NCBI GenBank assembly: GCA_016705325.1
Contig: JADIYJ010000029.1
Span: 124,001-188,000 of the forward strand
Direction: 5' to 3'
From: Pseudomonadota bacterium
GTDB taxonomy: Bacteria; Pseudomonadota; Gammaproteobacteria; Steroidobacterales; Steroidobacteraceae
DNA: 64,000 bases
Shown here piece after piece: positions 26,955-35,654 of the stretch (positions are counted from its first letter, which is position 1; each line of letters starts with the position of its first letter). The notes beneath the pieces were generated by a model. That model had not been told where the DNA came from. It searched no databases and saw only the letters and a list, made by a program, of their open reading frames with translations. Made by a program: the position numbers and the translations under genes.

Positions 26955-28200
26955 CAGGGCGTCGGGCGTGCTCAGCGCGTCCGGCAGATCGCGGATCGCC
27001 GCGACCCGGGCAACGCGCAGCGCCTGCGCGATGGCGGGCCCGGCCAGCTGCTGCATCACGTCGCCGTCGAGCTTGACTGCGGCCGCAGCCCGGCAGCAGT
27101 CACGAAACAGCCGGGCCTGGGGATAGGGCTGCGCCCGCAGCTCCGGACCGCGTCCGCGGGCATCTGCTTCGCAGGCGAGCAGCAGCCTGTCGAAGCGCTC
27201 GGGGCGACGAAACGCGTCGGCGGCTTCCAGGACCTCCAGCACGGTCGTATCCCGCAGTTCGAGCCGCGCGATGGATGCGCTGGTGTTCGCGGGACACGAG
27301 TTGTCCCAGCTCGCGGTGCTCGGTCGGCACCTTCAGCCGCTCGCACAGCTGGCCGACGATGCGAACGCCCGCCTGTTCGTGACCGCGATGCTGCGGCCAC
27401 TGCTCGCGCGGCGTGACGCCCTTGCCGAGATCGTGCACGAGCGCGGCAAAGCGCACCGTCGTTTCACTCGACAGCTCGCAGGCGACGTCCAGCACCTGCA
27501 GCGTGTGAATGCCGGTGTCGATTTCGGGGTGCCACCCGGCGGGCTGCGGCACGCCGAACAGGCAATCGATCTCCGGCAGCAGCTCCGCCAGCGCGCCGCA
27601 TTGGCGCAGCACTTCGAAGTACACCACGGGCGTCTTCTCGCCCAGCGCGCGTTCGGTCTCGACCCAGACGCGTTCGGCCACCAGCGCCCGCATTTCGCCG
27701 GAGCGCACGATATCCTGCATCAGTTGCATCGTCTCGGGCGCGATCGTGAAGCCGAGCGGCGCGAAACGTGCGGCGAAACGCGCGACGCGCAGCACGCGCA
27801 GCGGATCTTCGATGAAAGCCGGCGAGACGTGACGCAGGACGCGCGCCTCGAGGTCGCGGCGACCACCGTACGGATCGACGATGTCGCTGCCGTCGATCGA
27901 TCGCGCCATCGCGTTGATCGTGAGGTCGCGCCGCGCGAGGTCCTCCTCGAGCGTGACCTCGGGCGAGAAGCGCGTGGCAAAACCGTAGTAGCCGGTACCG
28001 GTCTTGCGTTCGGTCCGGGCGAGCGCGTACTGGTCGCCGCTCTGCGGGTGCAGGAAGACGGGAAAGTCCTTGCCGACGGGGCGGTAGCCGAGCGCGAGCA
28101 GTTCGTCGGGTTGCGCACCGACGACCACGTAGTCGCGTTCGGTGAAGGGCCGTCCGAGCAGCGCGTCGCGCACCGCTCCGCCCACCAGGTAAGTTTTCAT
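26826..28200 (-). pseudogene. cca: CCA tRNA nucleotidyltransferase, frameshifted
   Basis: The N-terminal 310 residues are intact: YLVGGAVRDALLG, RDYVVVG, RRDLTINAMA and the HD-domain segment LVHDLGKG. After REHQRIHRA the frame is lost; the continuation LELRDTTVLEVLEAADAF is in the next frame, consistent with one extra base at about 27264-27270. The second frame then continues to 26826, about 50 residues past where Cca proteins usually end, overlapping the convergent methyltransferase by 129 bases. The enzyme builds or repairs tRNA 3' CCA ends and is essential where tRNA genes lack CCA, so a sequencing indel is as likely as true loss. Confidence 0.85.
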
Positions 28201-28242
28201 TGCCGAATCGTAGCCGAGATCGCTACGAGGCGTGGGTGCCTG

Positions 28243-28316
28243 GGCCGGGATCCGCTTTCGATTCCGACGCCCGGAAAGGCAGACACGGGCGTCGGAATCG
28301 AAAGCGGATCCCGGCC
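28243..28316 (+). repeat. dispersed element, hairpin 1 (copy B)
   Basis: Perfect 30-bp stem (28243-28272 with 28287-28316) around the 14-base loop GGAAAGGCAGACAC (28273-28286). GATCCG in the stem lies exactly 18 bases before the loop. Confidence 0.9.
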
Positions 28317-28325
28317 TCGGCATTA

Positions 28326-28405
28326 CGCGCCTGAGCGACTCGTCGGGCGATACAGCATTGACCAAGGCGGGGCAACATCCCACGCCCGACGATTCGCACG
28401 GCGCG
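28326..28405 (+). repeat. dispersed element, hairpin 2 (copy B)
   Basis: The left flank GCGCCTGA (28327-28334) leads into a 15-base arm (28335-28349). A 33-base loop follows, then the complementary arm (28383-28397, one G-T wobble) and ACGGCGC. The outer bases CGCGCC and GGCGCG also pair. It begins 9 bases after hairpin 1. Confidence 0.85.
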
Positions 28406-28606
28406 CGTAACTTGATACGACAGAATCGGAGTCGGACTGGCGATTGATGTTCGAGCTCAGTGGCGGCGTTTGCGGCAGGCGAACAGAGAGATTCGGCTTG
28501 AACCTGCGCTCCAACACACTTCACTCTCCCGAGCCGGGTCCGACTCCGCTGCGGTCCGTGCGCAACGGCACTACGCGCGACGGGGCCGCTTCGCTAAGCT
28601 CACCGC

Positions 28607-29656
28607 ATGCTCTCACACCGCCTGCGAATCGCCGCAATTGCCAGCGCAACGTTCGCGCTGCACGGCTGCTACGTCCTGCAGGCGGCGAGCGGCCAGGCAC
28701 AGGTGATCCATCGCAGCGAGCCGATCGCAGACGTGCTCGCGGACCCATCGACACCCGCACAGACGAAGGAAAGACTGCAACTCGTCGAGGCAGCACGCGC
28801 CTTCGCGATCGACGAACTCGCCCTGCACGACGGCAGGAGCTACCGCAAATACGCGGACATGGGTCGTCCTTACGTCGTGCACAACGTGATCGCCACGCCG
28901 GAATTCTCGGTCGAACCGCGCCGCTGGTGTTTTCCGATCACAGGCTGCATCGCGTACCGCGGCTATTTCAACGAGGCAAGCGCGCGCTCCTACGGCCACA
29001 AGCTGTCGTTGCACGGTAACGACGTCAGTGTGGAGGGCGTCCCGACCTACTCCACGCTGGGCCACCTGCCGGATCCCGTGTTCGGTTCGATGCTCGGCTG
29101 GCGTGACACGCGTCTCGTCGGCACGATCTTTCACGAGCTCGCGCACGAGCGGCTCTACTTCGCCGACGACAGCGCGGTGAACGAGGCGTTCGCGAGCGTC
29201 GTCGAGGACGAAGGCATCCGCCGCTGGCTGCTGCAGCAGGGCAGGGCAGGCGAGATCGCCGCGCACGAAGCCGCGGTGGCGCGGCGGAAGGAGTTTGCTG
29301 CGCTGCTGCGCGATGCACGTGGCCGACTCGCGCAGCTCTATGGCTCGGGCGTGCCTCCTGCGGCCATGCGCATCGAAAAGCAGCGCGAGTTCGGCCGGCT
29401 CGAGTTCCGCTACGAACAGTTGCGTGCTCGCTGGGGCGGGTACGCCGGCTACGACGGCTGGTTCGCGCGCGCGCTCAACAACGCGCACCTGGCGTCAGTC
29501 GCTACATACGAGGACTGCGTGCCGGGCCTGTGGCGCACGCTGCAGGCGGCGGGCTCGCTGTCGGTGTTCTATGCCACGGTCGAATCGTCCCGCGGACTGG
29601 ACGTGAAGGCGCGCCACGCGCAGTTGTGCGGCGCAGACCGCAGCCTGGCGCGCTGA
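28607..29656 (+). CDS. DUF2265-type aminopeptidase, lipoprotein
   Basis: 349 residues. An N-terminal lipoprotein signal (about residues 1-23, lipobox LHGC) predicts membrane anchoring facing the periplasm. The zinc-peptidase motif is IFHELAHERLYF near residue 180, with NEAFASVVEDEG about 20 residues later as third-ligand region. This matches the 'predicted aminopeptidase' family (Pfam Aminopep, DUF2265). Substrate unknown. It is downstream of the copy B hairpins and convergent with the protease gene region. Confidence 0.85.
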   Translation: MLSHRLRIAAIASATFALHGCYVLQAASGQAQVIHRSEPIADVLADPSTPAQTKERLQLVEAARAFAIDELALHDGRSYRKYADMGRPYVVHNVIATPEFSVEPRRWCFPITGCIAYRGYFNEASARSYGHKLSLHGNDVSVEGVPTYSTLGHLPDPVFGSMLGWRDTRLVGTIFHELAHERLYFADDSAVNEAFASVVEDEGIRRWLLQQGRAGEIAAHEAAVARRKEFAALLRDARGRLAQLYGSGVPPAAMRIEKQREFGRLEFRYEQLRARWGGYAGYDGWFARALNNAHLASVATYEDCVPGLWRTLQAAGSLSVFYATVESSRGLDVKARHAQLCGADRSLAR

Positions 29657-29659
29657 GAA

Positions 29660-29887
29660 GCAGCGCGATTGAAGGTGGCGCGGCAACACGCTGCGCATCG
29701 CCGTCCGCCCGAGCCCGAGTTCCGCCAGAGCAGCGTATTCGCCAGTGGAGTCGAGTGTGGCGGGCAGGAAGTTGTCGGTCGAGAGCGGCTTGCCCGGGAT
29801 GAAGTCCATGATCTCCTGCCCGATGAACCCCCCGTCCCGCCGCGGACGCAGACCTGCAACGACATGTGCTGCGGCCCCGCGGGGCGT
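29660..29887 (-). pseudogene. C-terminal remnant of an NDUFA9-like (complex I-associated SDR) protein
   Basis: Between the aminopeptidase and protease stops a minus-strand frame reads like coding sequence for about 70 residues, including GGFIGQEIMDFIPGKPLS and TDNFLPATLDSTGEY, then VLPRHLQ. This resembles the C-terminal tail of NDUFA9-like NAD(P)-binding proteins (PGKPLS-x-DN, then LDS). No start codon or Rossmann domain is present, so I read it as a truncated leftover. Similarity is from memory of the family. Confidence 0.45.
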
Positions 29888-29898
29888 GAACTGCTGGC

Positions 29899-31233
29899 TC
29901 AGCGGATCGGGATCACGAGCATCGCATTGCCACGGCGTATCTGCAGCACGAACGCCTCGAGACCCTCGGTGGCCTTGCGGAATTCCTCCACGCTGGCGAC
30001 GCGCACGCGGCCAACCGCGAGAATGACGTCGTTGGCGCGCAAGCCGCGCTGCGCCGCAGGACTGCCTTCCGCGACCGCGCGGATCAGTACGCCGTTCGGA
30101 CCGTCGGTGATGTCCGCGCCATCGAGGCCGGAATGCGCGCCGGCCGCCTTGGCTTCGGCCGTTGCGTCACGCTCGCTGACCGTCGCGGTCACGCGGCGCG
30201 GCTTGCCGTCGCGCAGCAGCGAGAGGTCCACCTTCTCGCCGATGCTGAGCAGGCCGATCGAATTGCGCAGGCTGCCGGCGTCCTTCACCGGGCGGCCGTT
30301 GACGGCAGTGATGACGTCGCCCGCCTTGACGCCCGCCTTTTCAGCCGGCGAACCTTCGACGACCTGCGAAACCAGTGCGCCCTGCGTGCCTTGCGGCAGG
30401 TCCATGCTCTGCGCGATCTCGGGTGCCAGCGTCTGGATGTTCACGCCGAGCACGCCGCGCTTGACGGCGCCGTATTTGATCAGCTGATTCATCACCACCT
30501 TCATCATGTTCGCCGGGATGGCGAAGCCGATGCCGATGTTGCCGCCGGTGCGCGAGAGGATCGCGGAGTTGATGCCGACGAGCTGGCCGCCGAGGTTGAC
30601 GAGCGCGCCGCCGGAATTGCCCGGGTTGATCGAGGCGTCGGTCTGGATGAAGTCCTCGTAGCCTTCCGGGTTGATGCCCGAGCGGCCGAGCGCGCTCACG
30701 ATGCCGGACGTCACCGTGTGGCCGAGGCCGAACGGGTTGCCGATGGCGACGACGAAATCGCCGACTTCCGCGCGATCGGAATCGGCGATCGGCAGGTCGA
30801 CGAGGTTGCCGGCCTGGACCTTGAGCACCGCGACGTCGGAGCCGGGATCGGTGCCGACGACTTTCGCCTTCAGCGAACGGTTGTCGAGCAGCTGCACGGT
30901 GATGTCCGTGGCGTTCTCGACGACGTGCGCGTTGGTGATGATGTAGCCGTTCTTCGCGTCGACGATCACGCCCGAGCCCGCGCTCTGGAATTCACGCTGG
31001 CGCGGCTGGTTCGGCGCATCGAAAAAACGGCGGAAGAACGGGTCGTTCATCAGCGGGTTCTGTTCTTCGACGGTGCCGCGGGTCGCGATGTTCACGACGG
31101 CCGGGGTGACGCGCTTCAGCATCGGGGCCAGCGAAGGCACCGGGGTTTCGCCGACGGTGGCGGGGAGCTGCGCGCCTGCCACCGAGGTCCATGCGGCGAG
31201 CAGGAAAGTGGCGAGGCTCAAGGGAAGCTTCAT
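29899..31233 (-). CDS. degQ: periplasmic serine protease, DegQ/DegP (HtrA) family
   Basis: 444 residues. A signal peptide of about 23 residues (ends SVAGAQ) sends it to the periplasm, where HtrA proteases degrade or refold damaged proteins. The catalytic triad is visible: His in ITNAHVV, Asp in SDVAVL, Ser in INPGNSGGAL. Two PDZ domains follow (about 260-345 and 355-444). A Q-linker-like loop after the signal peptide is present. The ATG at 31233 is used; a TTG at 31239 is the alternative. It is divergent from the nrdJ genes across a 580-base region. Confidence 0.92.
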   Translation of the reverse strand: MKLPLSLATFLLAAWTSVAGAQLPATVGETPVPSLAPMLKRVTPAVVNIATRGTVEEQNPLMNDPFFRRFFDAPNQPRQREFQSAGSGVIVDAKNGYIITNAHVVENATDITVQLLDNRSLKAKVVGTDPGSDVAVLKVQAGNLVDLPIADSDRAEVGDFVVAIGNPFGLGHTVTSGIVSALGRSGINPEGYEDFIQTDASINPGNSGGALVNLGGQLVGINSAILSRTGGNIGIGFAIPANMMKVVMNQLIKYGAVKRGVLGVNIQTLAPEIAQSMDLPQGTQGALVSQVVEGSPAEKAGVKAGDVITAVNGRPVKDAGSLRNSIGLLSIGEKVDLSLLRDGKPRRVTATVSERDATAEAKAAGAHSGLDGADITDGPNGVLIRAVAEGSPAAQRGLRANDVILAVGRVRVASVEEFRKATEGLEAFVLQIRRGNAMLVIPIR

Positions 31234-31438
31234 GGTCAATGGATTCCTGAATATCTGCTGACGTTGCCGCCGAAAACGGCGCGGATTCTAGCAGGCGCAA
31301 TCTCGCCCTCGGTTCCGGCCGGTCAGGCTTCGGACTGCCAACCTCGCGCCGAGTTCCGCGGGACACGCCAACCAGGCGTGGGGGCAAACCTGTGGATATC
31401 GTGTGCAGGCGCGGTGCGTTGCCGGTGCAACCCGGCAG

Positions 31439-31454
31439 ACACAAGATGTTGTGT
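31439..31454 (+). promoter_or_regulatory. NrdR box 1 (ACACAAGATGTTGTGT)
   Basis: A 16-base near-palindrome matching the NrdR repressor consensus (acaCwAtATaTwGtgt). It lies 375 bases before nrdJa, far from the promoter nearest the gene; a looping or second-promoter role is possible. Confidence 0.7.
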
Positions 31455-31589
31455 TCCAGCAGGAAAATTCCTCTTGACGGGGAGCTTGTTTCGGGCATCC
31501 CTTGGTATTTTGGCGGCGGTGTCGTAAGCGACTGAATTGCAAGTGAAAAAACTTCACGCCAAGCCGCCGGAGCACGGGGAAATCAGCAG

Positions 31590-31618
31590 TTGACGGGCGT
31601 TCGGACGGTGCATAGTCT
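31590..31618 (+). promoter_or_regulatory. putative sigma-70 promoter for nrdJa-nrdJb
   Basis: TTGACG (31590-31595) and TAGTCT (31613-31618) are separated by 17 bases. The predicted start site at about 31625 abuts NrdR box 2. Confidence 0.55.
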
Positions 31619-31628
31619 TGCCCCCCTG

Positions 31629-31644
31629 ACCCTAGATGTTGTGT
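31629..31644 (+). promoter_or_regulatory. NrdR box 2 (ACCCTAGATGTTGTGT)
   Basis: Second NrdR-like site sharing its last 10 bases with box 1. It overlaps the predicted transcription start, a position suited to repression. Confidence 0.65.
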
Positions 31645-31813
31645 CCGGCACGAGTGTCCTCCAGGGGGGTTCCCGGGCACTCCGAGCAGACCGCGCACCG
31701 GGGTCGGTCGGTTTTCCGCGGTTTTCGTCGTGCGCGGCGGGGGCAGCGATCCGAGGGGGGAGTCTTTCCATTTTTTCTGCAGCCGCCGTGAGCCGGGGAG
31801 CCGTGTTGCCGCA

Positions 31814-33955
31814 ATGAGCACCGCCGTGAAATTGCATTCATCTGATGCGCGCAGCATCCCGTTCCAGGAAGCGTCACTCGACATCTGGGACAAGAAATAT
31901 CGCCTGTCCGCCAAGGATGGGACACCGATCGACCGCTCGATGGACGACACGTACAAGCGTGTGGCCAGGGCCCTGGCCGACGTCGAGGCCCCCGAGGTTC
32001 GCGAGACCTGGAACGAACAGTTCCTGTGGGCGCTGCGCCGTGGCGCGATCCCGGCCGGCCGCGTCACCTCGAACGCCGGCGCACAGGAGCACAAGCCTGC
32101 CACGTCGACGATCAACTGCACCGTGTCGGGCACCATCCGCGACTCGATGGACGACATCCTCGGCAAGGTGCACGAGGCGGGCCTCACGCTGAAGGCCGGC
32201 TGCGGCATCGGCTACGAGTTCTCGACGCTGCGTCCGCGCGGCGCGTACGTGTCGGGTGCGGGCGCCTATACCTCGGGCCCGCTCTCGTTCATGGATATCT
32301 ACGACAAGATGTGCTTCACCGTCTCGTCGGCCGGCGGCCGCCGCGGCGCGCAGATGGGCACCTTCGACATCGGCCATCCCGACGCGATGGAATTCATCCG
32401 TTCCAAGCGCGAAGCGGGCCGCTTGCGCCAGTTCAACCTGTCGCTGCTGATCACCGACGAATTCATGCAGGCGGTGCGTGAGGACAAGGCCTGGCGCCTT
32501 GCCTTCCCCGTCCGTGCCGCTGAAATCGTCGGCGAAGACACGTCCGACCAGAGCAGGTTCCTGTGGCGCGAATGGCCGGACGCGTCCAACTACGTCCGCA
32601 ATGAAGAAGGCCTGGTGCTGTGCAAGGTCTACAAGACCCTGCCGGCGAAGCGCATGTGGGACGTGATCATGTCCTCCACGTACGACTTTGCCGAGCCCGG
32701 CTTCGTGCTGATCGACCGCGTCAACGAGATGAACAACAACTGGTGGTGCGAGACGATCCGCGCCACCAATCCCTGCGGCGAGCAGCCGCTGCCGCCGTAT
32801 GGCTCGTGCCTGCTCGGTTCGATCAACCTGACCAACTTCGTGCGCGACCCGTTCACGGACGAAGCGCGGTTCGACTGGGAGGAATACCGGCAGGTCGTGC
32901 GCGTCTTCACGCGCATGCTCGACAACGTGGTCGAGATCAACGGCCTGCCGCTCGAGCAGCAGCGCAACGAGATCACGCGCAAGCGCCGTCACGGCATGGG
33001 GTTCCTCGGCCTCGGCTCGACCATCACGATGCTGCGCATGAAGTACGGTTCGCGTGAAGCGGTTGGCTTCACCGAGCGCGTTTCAAAAGAGCTGGCCGTC
33101 GCCGGCTGGGAGGCTGGCCTGGCGCTCGCCGAGGAAAAAGGCCCAGCGCCGATCATGACGGAAGAGTTCGTCGTCACCGCCGAGATGCTGCGCAAGCGTC
33201 CGGAGATGGTCCGCGACGGCATCAAGGCCGGCGACAGGCTGCCGGGCCGCATCCTGCACGCGCGCTACAGCCGCTACATGCAGCGCGTGGCCGAGGTGGC
33301 GCCGGACCTCGTCGACAAGCTGGCGAAGAAGGGTGCGCGCTTCACGCACCACAGCTCGATCGCGCCGACCGGCACGATCTCGCTCTCGCTGGCCAACAAC
33401 GCCTCGAACGGCATCGAGCCGTCGTTCGCGCATCACTACTTCCGCAACGTGATCCGCGAAGGCAAGAAGTCGAAGGAGAAGATCGACGTGTTCTCGTTCG
33501 AGCTGCTGGCCTACCGCGAGCTGATCAATCCGAACGCGATCCCGGGCGGCACCACCGCGGCGGACAAGCTGCCGGAGTACTTCACGACGGCTGACGACAT
33601 CACGCCGCGCGAGCACGTCGACATCCAGGCGGCCTCGCAGAAGTGGATCGACTCGTCGATCTCGAAGACCGCGAACGTGCCGACGGACTACAACTACGAA
33701 GACTTCAAGGACATCTACCTCTACGCGCACGAGCAGGGCCTCAAGGGCTGCACGACCTTCCGCTTCAACCCCGAAGCGTTCCAGGGCGTGCTGGTCAAGG
33801 AAGAGGACCTCAAGAACACGACTTACGTGTTCACGCTCGAGGACGGCACCGAGGTCGAGGTCAAGGGCGACGAGCAGCTGGAGTACGACGGCGAGATGCA
33901 CACCGCCGCCAACCTCTACGACGCCCTGAAAGAAGGCTACTACGGCAAGTTCTAA
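31814..33955 (+). CDS. nrdJ: adenosylcobalamin-dependent (class II) ribonucleotide reductase, catalytic part
   Basis: 713 residues. It reduces ribonucleotides to deoxyribonucleotides using a coenzyme-B12 radical, independent of oxygen. Landmarks: TSTINCTVSG with an active-site cysteine, KAGCGIGYEFS, the finger-loop ATNPCGEQPLPPYGSC, and APTGTISLSLANNASNG. It lacks the C-terminal cysteine motif of one-piece NrdJ. That motif is on the next gene 16 bases downstream, matching the split NrdJa/NrdJb arrangement of Pseudomonas. ATG 31814 fits the family; a longer upstream frame does not look coding. Confidence 0.95.
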   Translation: MSTAVKLHSSDARSIPFQEASLDIWDKKYRLSAKDGTPIDRSMDDTYKRVARALADVEAPEVRETWNEQFLWALRRGAIPAGRVTSNAGAQEHKPATSTINCTVSGTIRDSMDDILGKVHEAGLTLKAGCGIGYEFSTLRPRGAYVSGAGAYTSGPLSFMDIYDKMCFTVSSAGGRRGAQMGTFDIGHPDAMEFIRSKREAGRLRQFNLSLLITDEFMQAVREDKAWRLAFPVRAAEIVGEDTSDQSRFLWREWPDASNYVRNEEGLVLCKVYKTLPAKRMWDVIMSSTYDFAEPGFVLIDRVNEMNNNWWCETIRATNPCGEQPLPPYGSCLLGSINLTNFVRDPFTDEARFDWEEYRQVVRVFTRMLDNVVEINGLPLEQQRNEITRKRRHGMGFLGLGSTITMLRMKYGSREAVGFTERVSKELAVAGWEAGLALAEEKGPAPIMTEEFVVTAEMLRKRPEMVRDGIKAGDRLPGRILHARYSRYMQRVAEVAPDLVDKLAKKGARFTHHSSIAPTGTISLSLANNASNGIEPSFAHHYFRNVIREGKKSKEKIDVFSFELLAYRELINPNAIPGGTTAADKLPEYFTTADDITPREHVDIQAASQKWIDSSISKTANVPTDYNYEDFKDIYLYAHEQGLKGCTTFRFNPEAFQGVLVKEEDLKNTTYVFTLEDGTEVEVKGDEQLEYDGEMHTAANLYDALKEGYYGKF

Positions 33956-33971
33956 GTGAGATATAGCACCG

Positions 33972-34694
33972 ATGAGCGCGCACAAGATCGAGAAGAAGAT
34001 CACCAAGGTCCGGGTGGTCAAGCCCGGCGAGAAAGAAAAGGCCGAGGCTGAGGCCGCGGCGAAGGCAAAAGAGCCGGTCGTCGACAGCCGCAACCCGAAC
34101 GTCATCTGGATGCACGAGAAGCTCGAGCGTCCCGAAGAGCTGATCGGTTCCACCTACAAGATCAAGACGCCGGTGTCGGATCACGCGATGTACGTGACGA
34201 TCAACGACATCCTGCTGAACGAAGGCACGGTGCACGAATCGCGCCGGCCGTTCGAGATCTTCATCAACTCGAAGAACCTCGACCACTACCAGTGGATCGT
34301 CGCGCTGACGCGCATCATCTCGGCGGTGTTCCGCAAGGGCGGCGACGTCACGTTCATGGTCGAGGAGCTGAAGGCCGTGTTCGACCCGCGCGGCGGCTAC
34401 TGGCAGGCCGGCGGCAAGTTCATGCCGTCGATCATCGCCGAGCTCGGCCACGTGATCGAAAAGCACATGCAGAAGATCGGCCTGCTGCGCAAACCCGAGA
34501 TGGACGAGCACCGCAAGGCGCTGATCGACCAGAAGCGCAGCGAGTACGAAGCGCAGCAGAAGCAGCAGGACGCCTTCGCCAAGGCCGACTACCCGCAGGG
34601 CGCGCAGCTGTGCCTGAAGTGCAGCACCGCCGCCGTCGTCATGATGGACGGCTGCATGACCTGCCTGAACTGCGGCGACTCGAAGTGCGGCTGA
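33972..34694 (+). CDS. nrdJb: class II ribonucleotide reductase C-terminal subunit (NrdJb-like)
   Basis: 240 residues. The N-terminal 35 residues are Lys/Glu/Ala rich. The body matches the C-terminal domain of NrdJ enzymes, and the end carries a cysteine cluster (CLKCS, then CMTCLNCGDSKCG) that would shuttle electrons from thioredoxin to the active site. Sixteen bases separate it from nrdJ, and a strong hairpin follows, so the two form a bicistronic unit. The name follows the P. aeruginosa split enzyme. Confidence 0.88.
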   Translation: MSAHKIEKKITKVRVVKPGEKEKAEAEAAAKAKEPVVDSRNPNVIWMHEKLERPEELIGSTYKIKTPVSDHAMYVTINDILLNEGTVHESRRPFEIFINSKNLDHYQWIVALTRIISAVFRKGGDVTFMVEELKAVFDPRGGYWQAGGKFMPSIIAELGHVIEKHMQKIGLLRKPEMDEHRKALIDQKRSEYEAQQKQQDAFAKADYPQGAQLCLKCSTAAVVMMDGCMTCLNCGDSKCG

Positions 34695-34724
34695 GCCGCC
34701 GGGTCACGCAGGACGATGTGAGCA

Positions 34725-34757
34725 AGGGCGGGGACAGGTGAGTCCTCGCCCTCGTTT
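34725..34757 (+). terminator. hairpin terminator after nrdJb
   Basis: Eleven-bp stem with one G-T wobble (34725-34735 with 34742-34752), six-base loop AGGTGA, followed by CGTTTC. It begins 30 bases after the nrdJb stop. Confidence 0.65.
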
Positions 34758-34882
34758 CTGAGACCGATCTATTGAGTCGGCTGACGTACGACTCGCATGA
34801 TCAGCATGATTTCGCCACTGGTCTTTTCGGGCCTGCGCAACGACGCGATGCCTGTCCAAGCCATTAACTCTTGAGGAAGAAC

Positions 34883-35296
34883 ATGACCACGAAGCCAAAG
34901 ATAGTGCTTTCATCTCTTGATGCAGACAGGCTGTCGAAGCTCCTGGATTCATTGCCTGATCAAGCGTTCCCGGGCAAGGACGACCTGGAGGCTGAACTGG
35001 AGCGTGCGGAAATCGTGCCTCCGGCGGAAGTCCCGCCAAACGTCGTGACGATGAACTCGACAGTGAGATTCAGCATTGAGTCTTCGTCGAAAGAGTTCTT
35101 TTTGACCTTGGTCTATCCCAAGGACGTCGATGCACAGGGGGGAACAATCTCAATTCTCGCCCCCGTGGGCAGCGCGCTGCTCGGCCTGTCCAAAGGCGAC
35201 GAGATTGAGTGGCCGAACCCGGGTGGCCGCGTGTTGCGTGTGCGCATAGAAGACGTCCTGTATCAGCCTGAACGCGCTGGTGATTTTGGCCGCTAG
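34883..35296 (+). CDS. rnk: regulator of nucleoside diphosphate kinase (Rnk), GreA/GreB C-terminal fold
   Basis: 137 residues, the standard Rnk length. The N-terminus has a short helical region (SSLDADRLSKLLDSL) and the C-terminal domain reads ISILAPVGSALLGLSKGDEIEWPNPGG, typical of the GreA/GreB-like fold. Rnk binds RNA polymerase and affects nucleotide balance in studied bacteria. Start ATG 34883 has GAGGA six bases upstream. Confidence 0.9.
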   Translation: MTTKPKIVLSSLDADRLSKLLDSLPDQAFPGKDDLEAELERAEIVPPAEVPPNVVTMNSTVRFSIESSSKEFFLTLVYPKDVDAQGGTISILAPVGSALLGLSKGDEIEWPNPGGRVLRVRIEDVLYQPERAGDFGR

Positions 35297-35560
35297 TTGC
35301 CCCTTGCTGTGTGCGATTGACCGGCACCCGCGCGGCTCCTGGCCGGTCACGCGAGCGACGAGTTTGCGCACCCGAGGCGCGACGATCGTCCCCCCCATGC
35401 CGGGTTGCAACACCAGGAACGGCGCCGACACCGTGCCGATCCCGACCAGGCGATCGACGTGTGGCGGACGTGACCGCGAGCCAGGTGAGCGACCCAGCGT
35501 CCAACCAGGCCGTCATTGGGTCTGGAGCGACTGGCGTTGATCGCCCTGGGGCAGGCAGCC
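35297..35560 (-). pseudogene. degraded DUF2938-like membrane protein gene
   Basis: On the minus strand two pieces in different frames resemble DUF2938 proteins: NDGLVGRWVAHLARGHVRHTS, then GIGTVSAPFLVLQPGMGG. The sequence between them in intact homologues is missing and the C-terminal part is garbled. No complete frame exists. Family assignment is from memory. Confidence 0.4.
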
Positions 35561-35654
35561 GCCGGTGGGTCGACCAAGCAAAGGTTCGCCGCTCGTGCGA
35601 TCGCGTACGTCCAGCGCAAAGCGGTAAGCACCGGGCCAGACGCTGCACGGCCGC

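Larger units (their letters stand above)
28201..28606. other. 406-bp intergenic region carrying dispersed element copy B
   Basis: Lies between the divergently transcribed cca and aminopeptidase genes. The first half holds hairpin 1 and hairpin 2 of the repeat. The rest (28410-28606) shows no clear gene and presumably holds the aminopeptidase promoter; I could not place it. Confidence 0.6.
31234..31813. other. 580-bp intergenic region upstream of nrdJ with regulatory sites
   Basis: Long divergent region between the degQ-like gene and nrdJa. It contains two NrdR-box-like sequences and a promoter (listed separately), plus an A+T-leaning stretch at 31460-31560. No open frame looks coding and I see no cobalamin-riboswitch B12 box. 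Confidence 0.6.

Noticed and set aside
31234..31813. Cobalamin riboswitch before the B12-dependent reductase
   Set aside because: No B12 box or adenosylcobalamin-aptamer core was found; NrdR boxes explain the regulation better.
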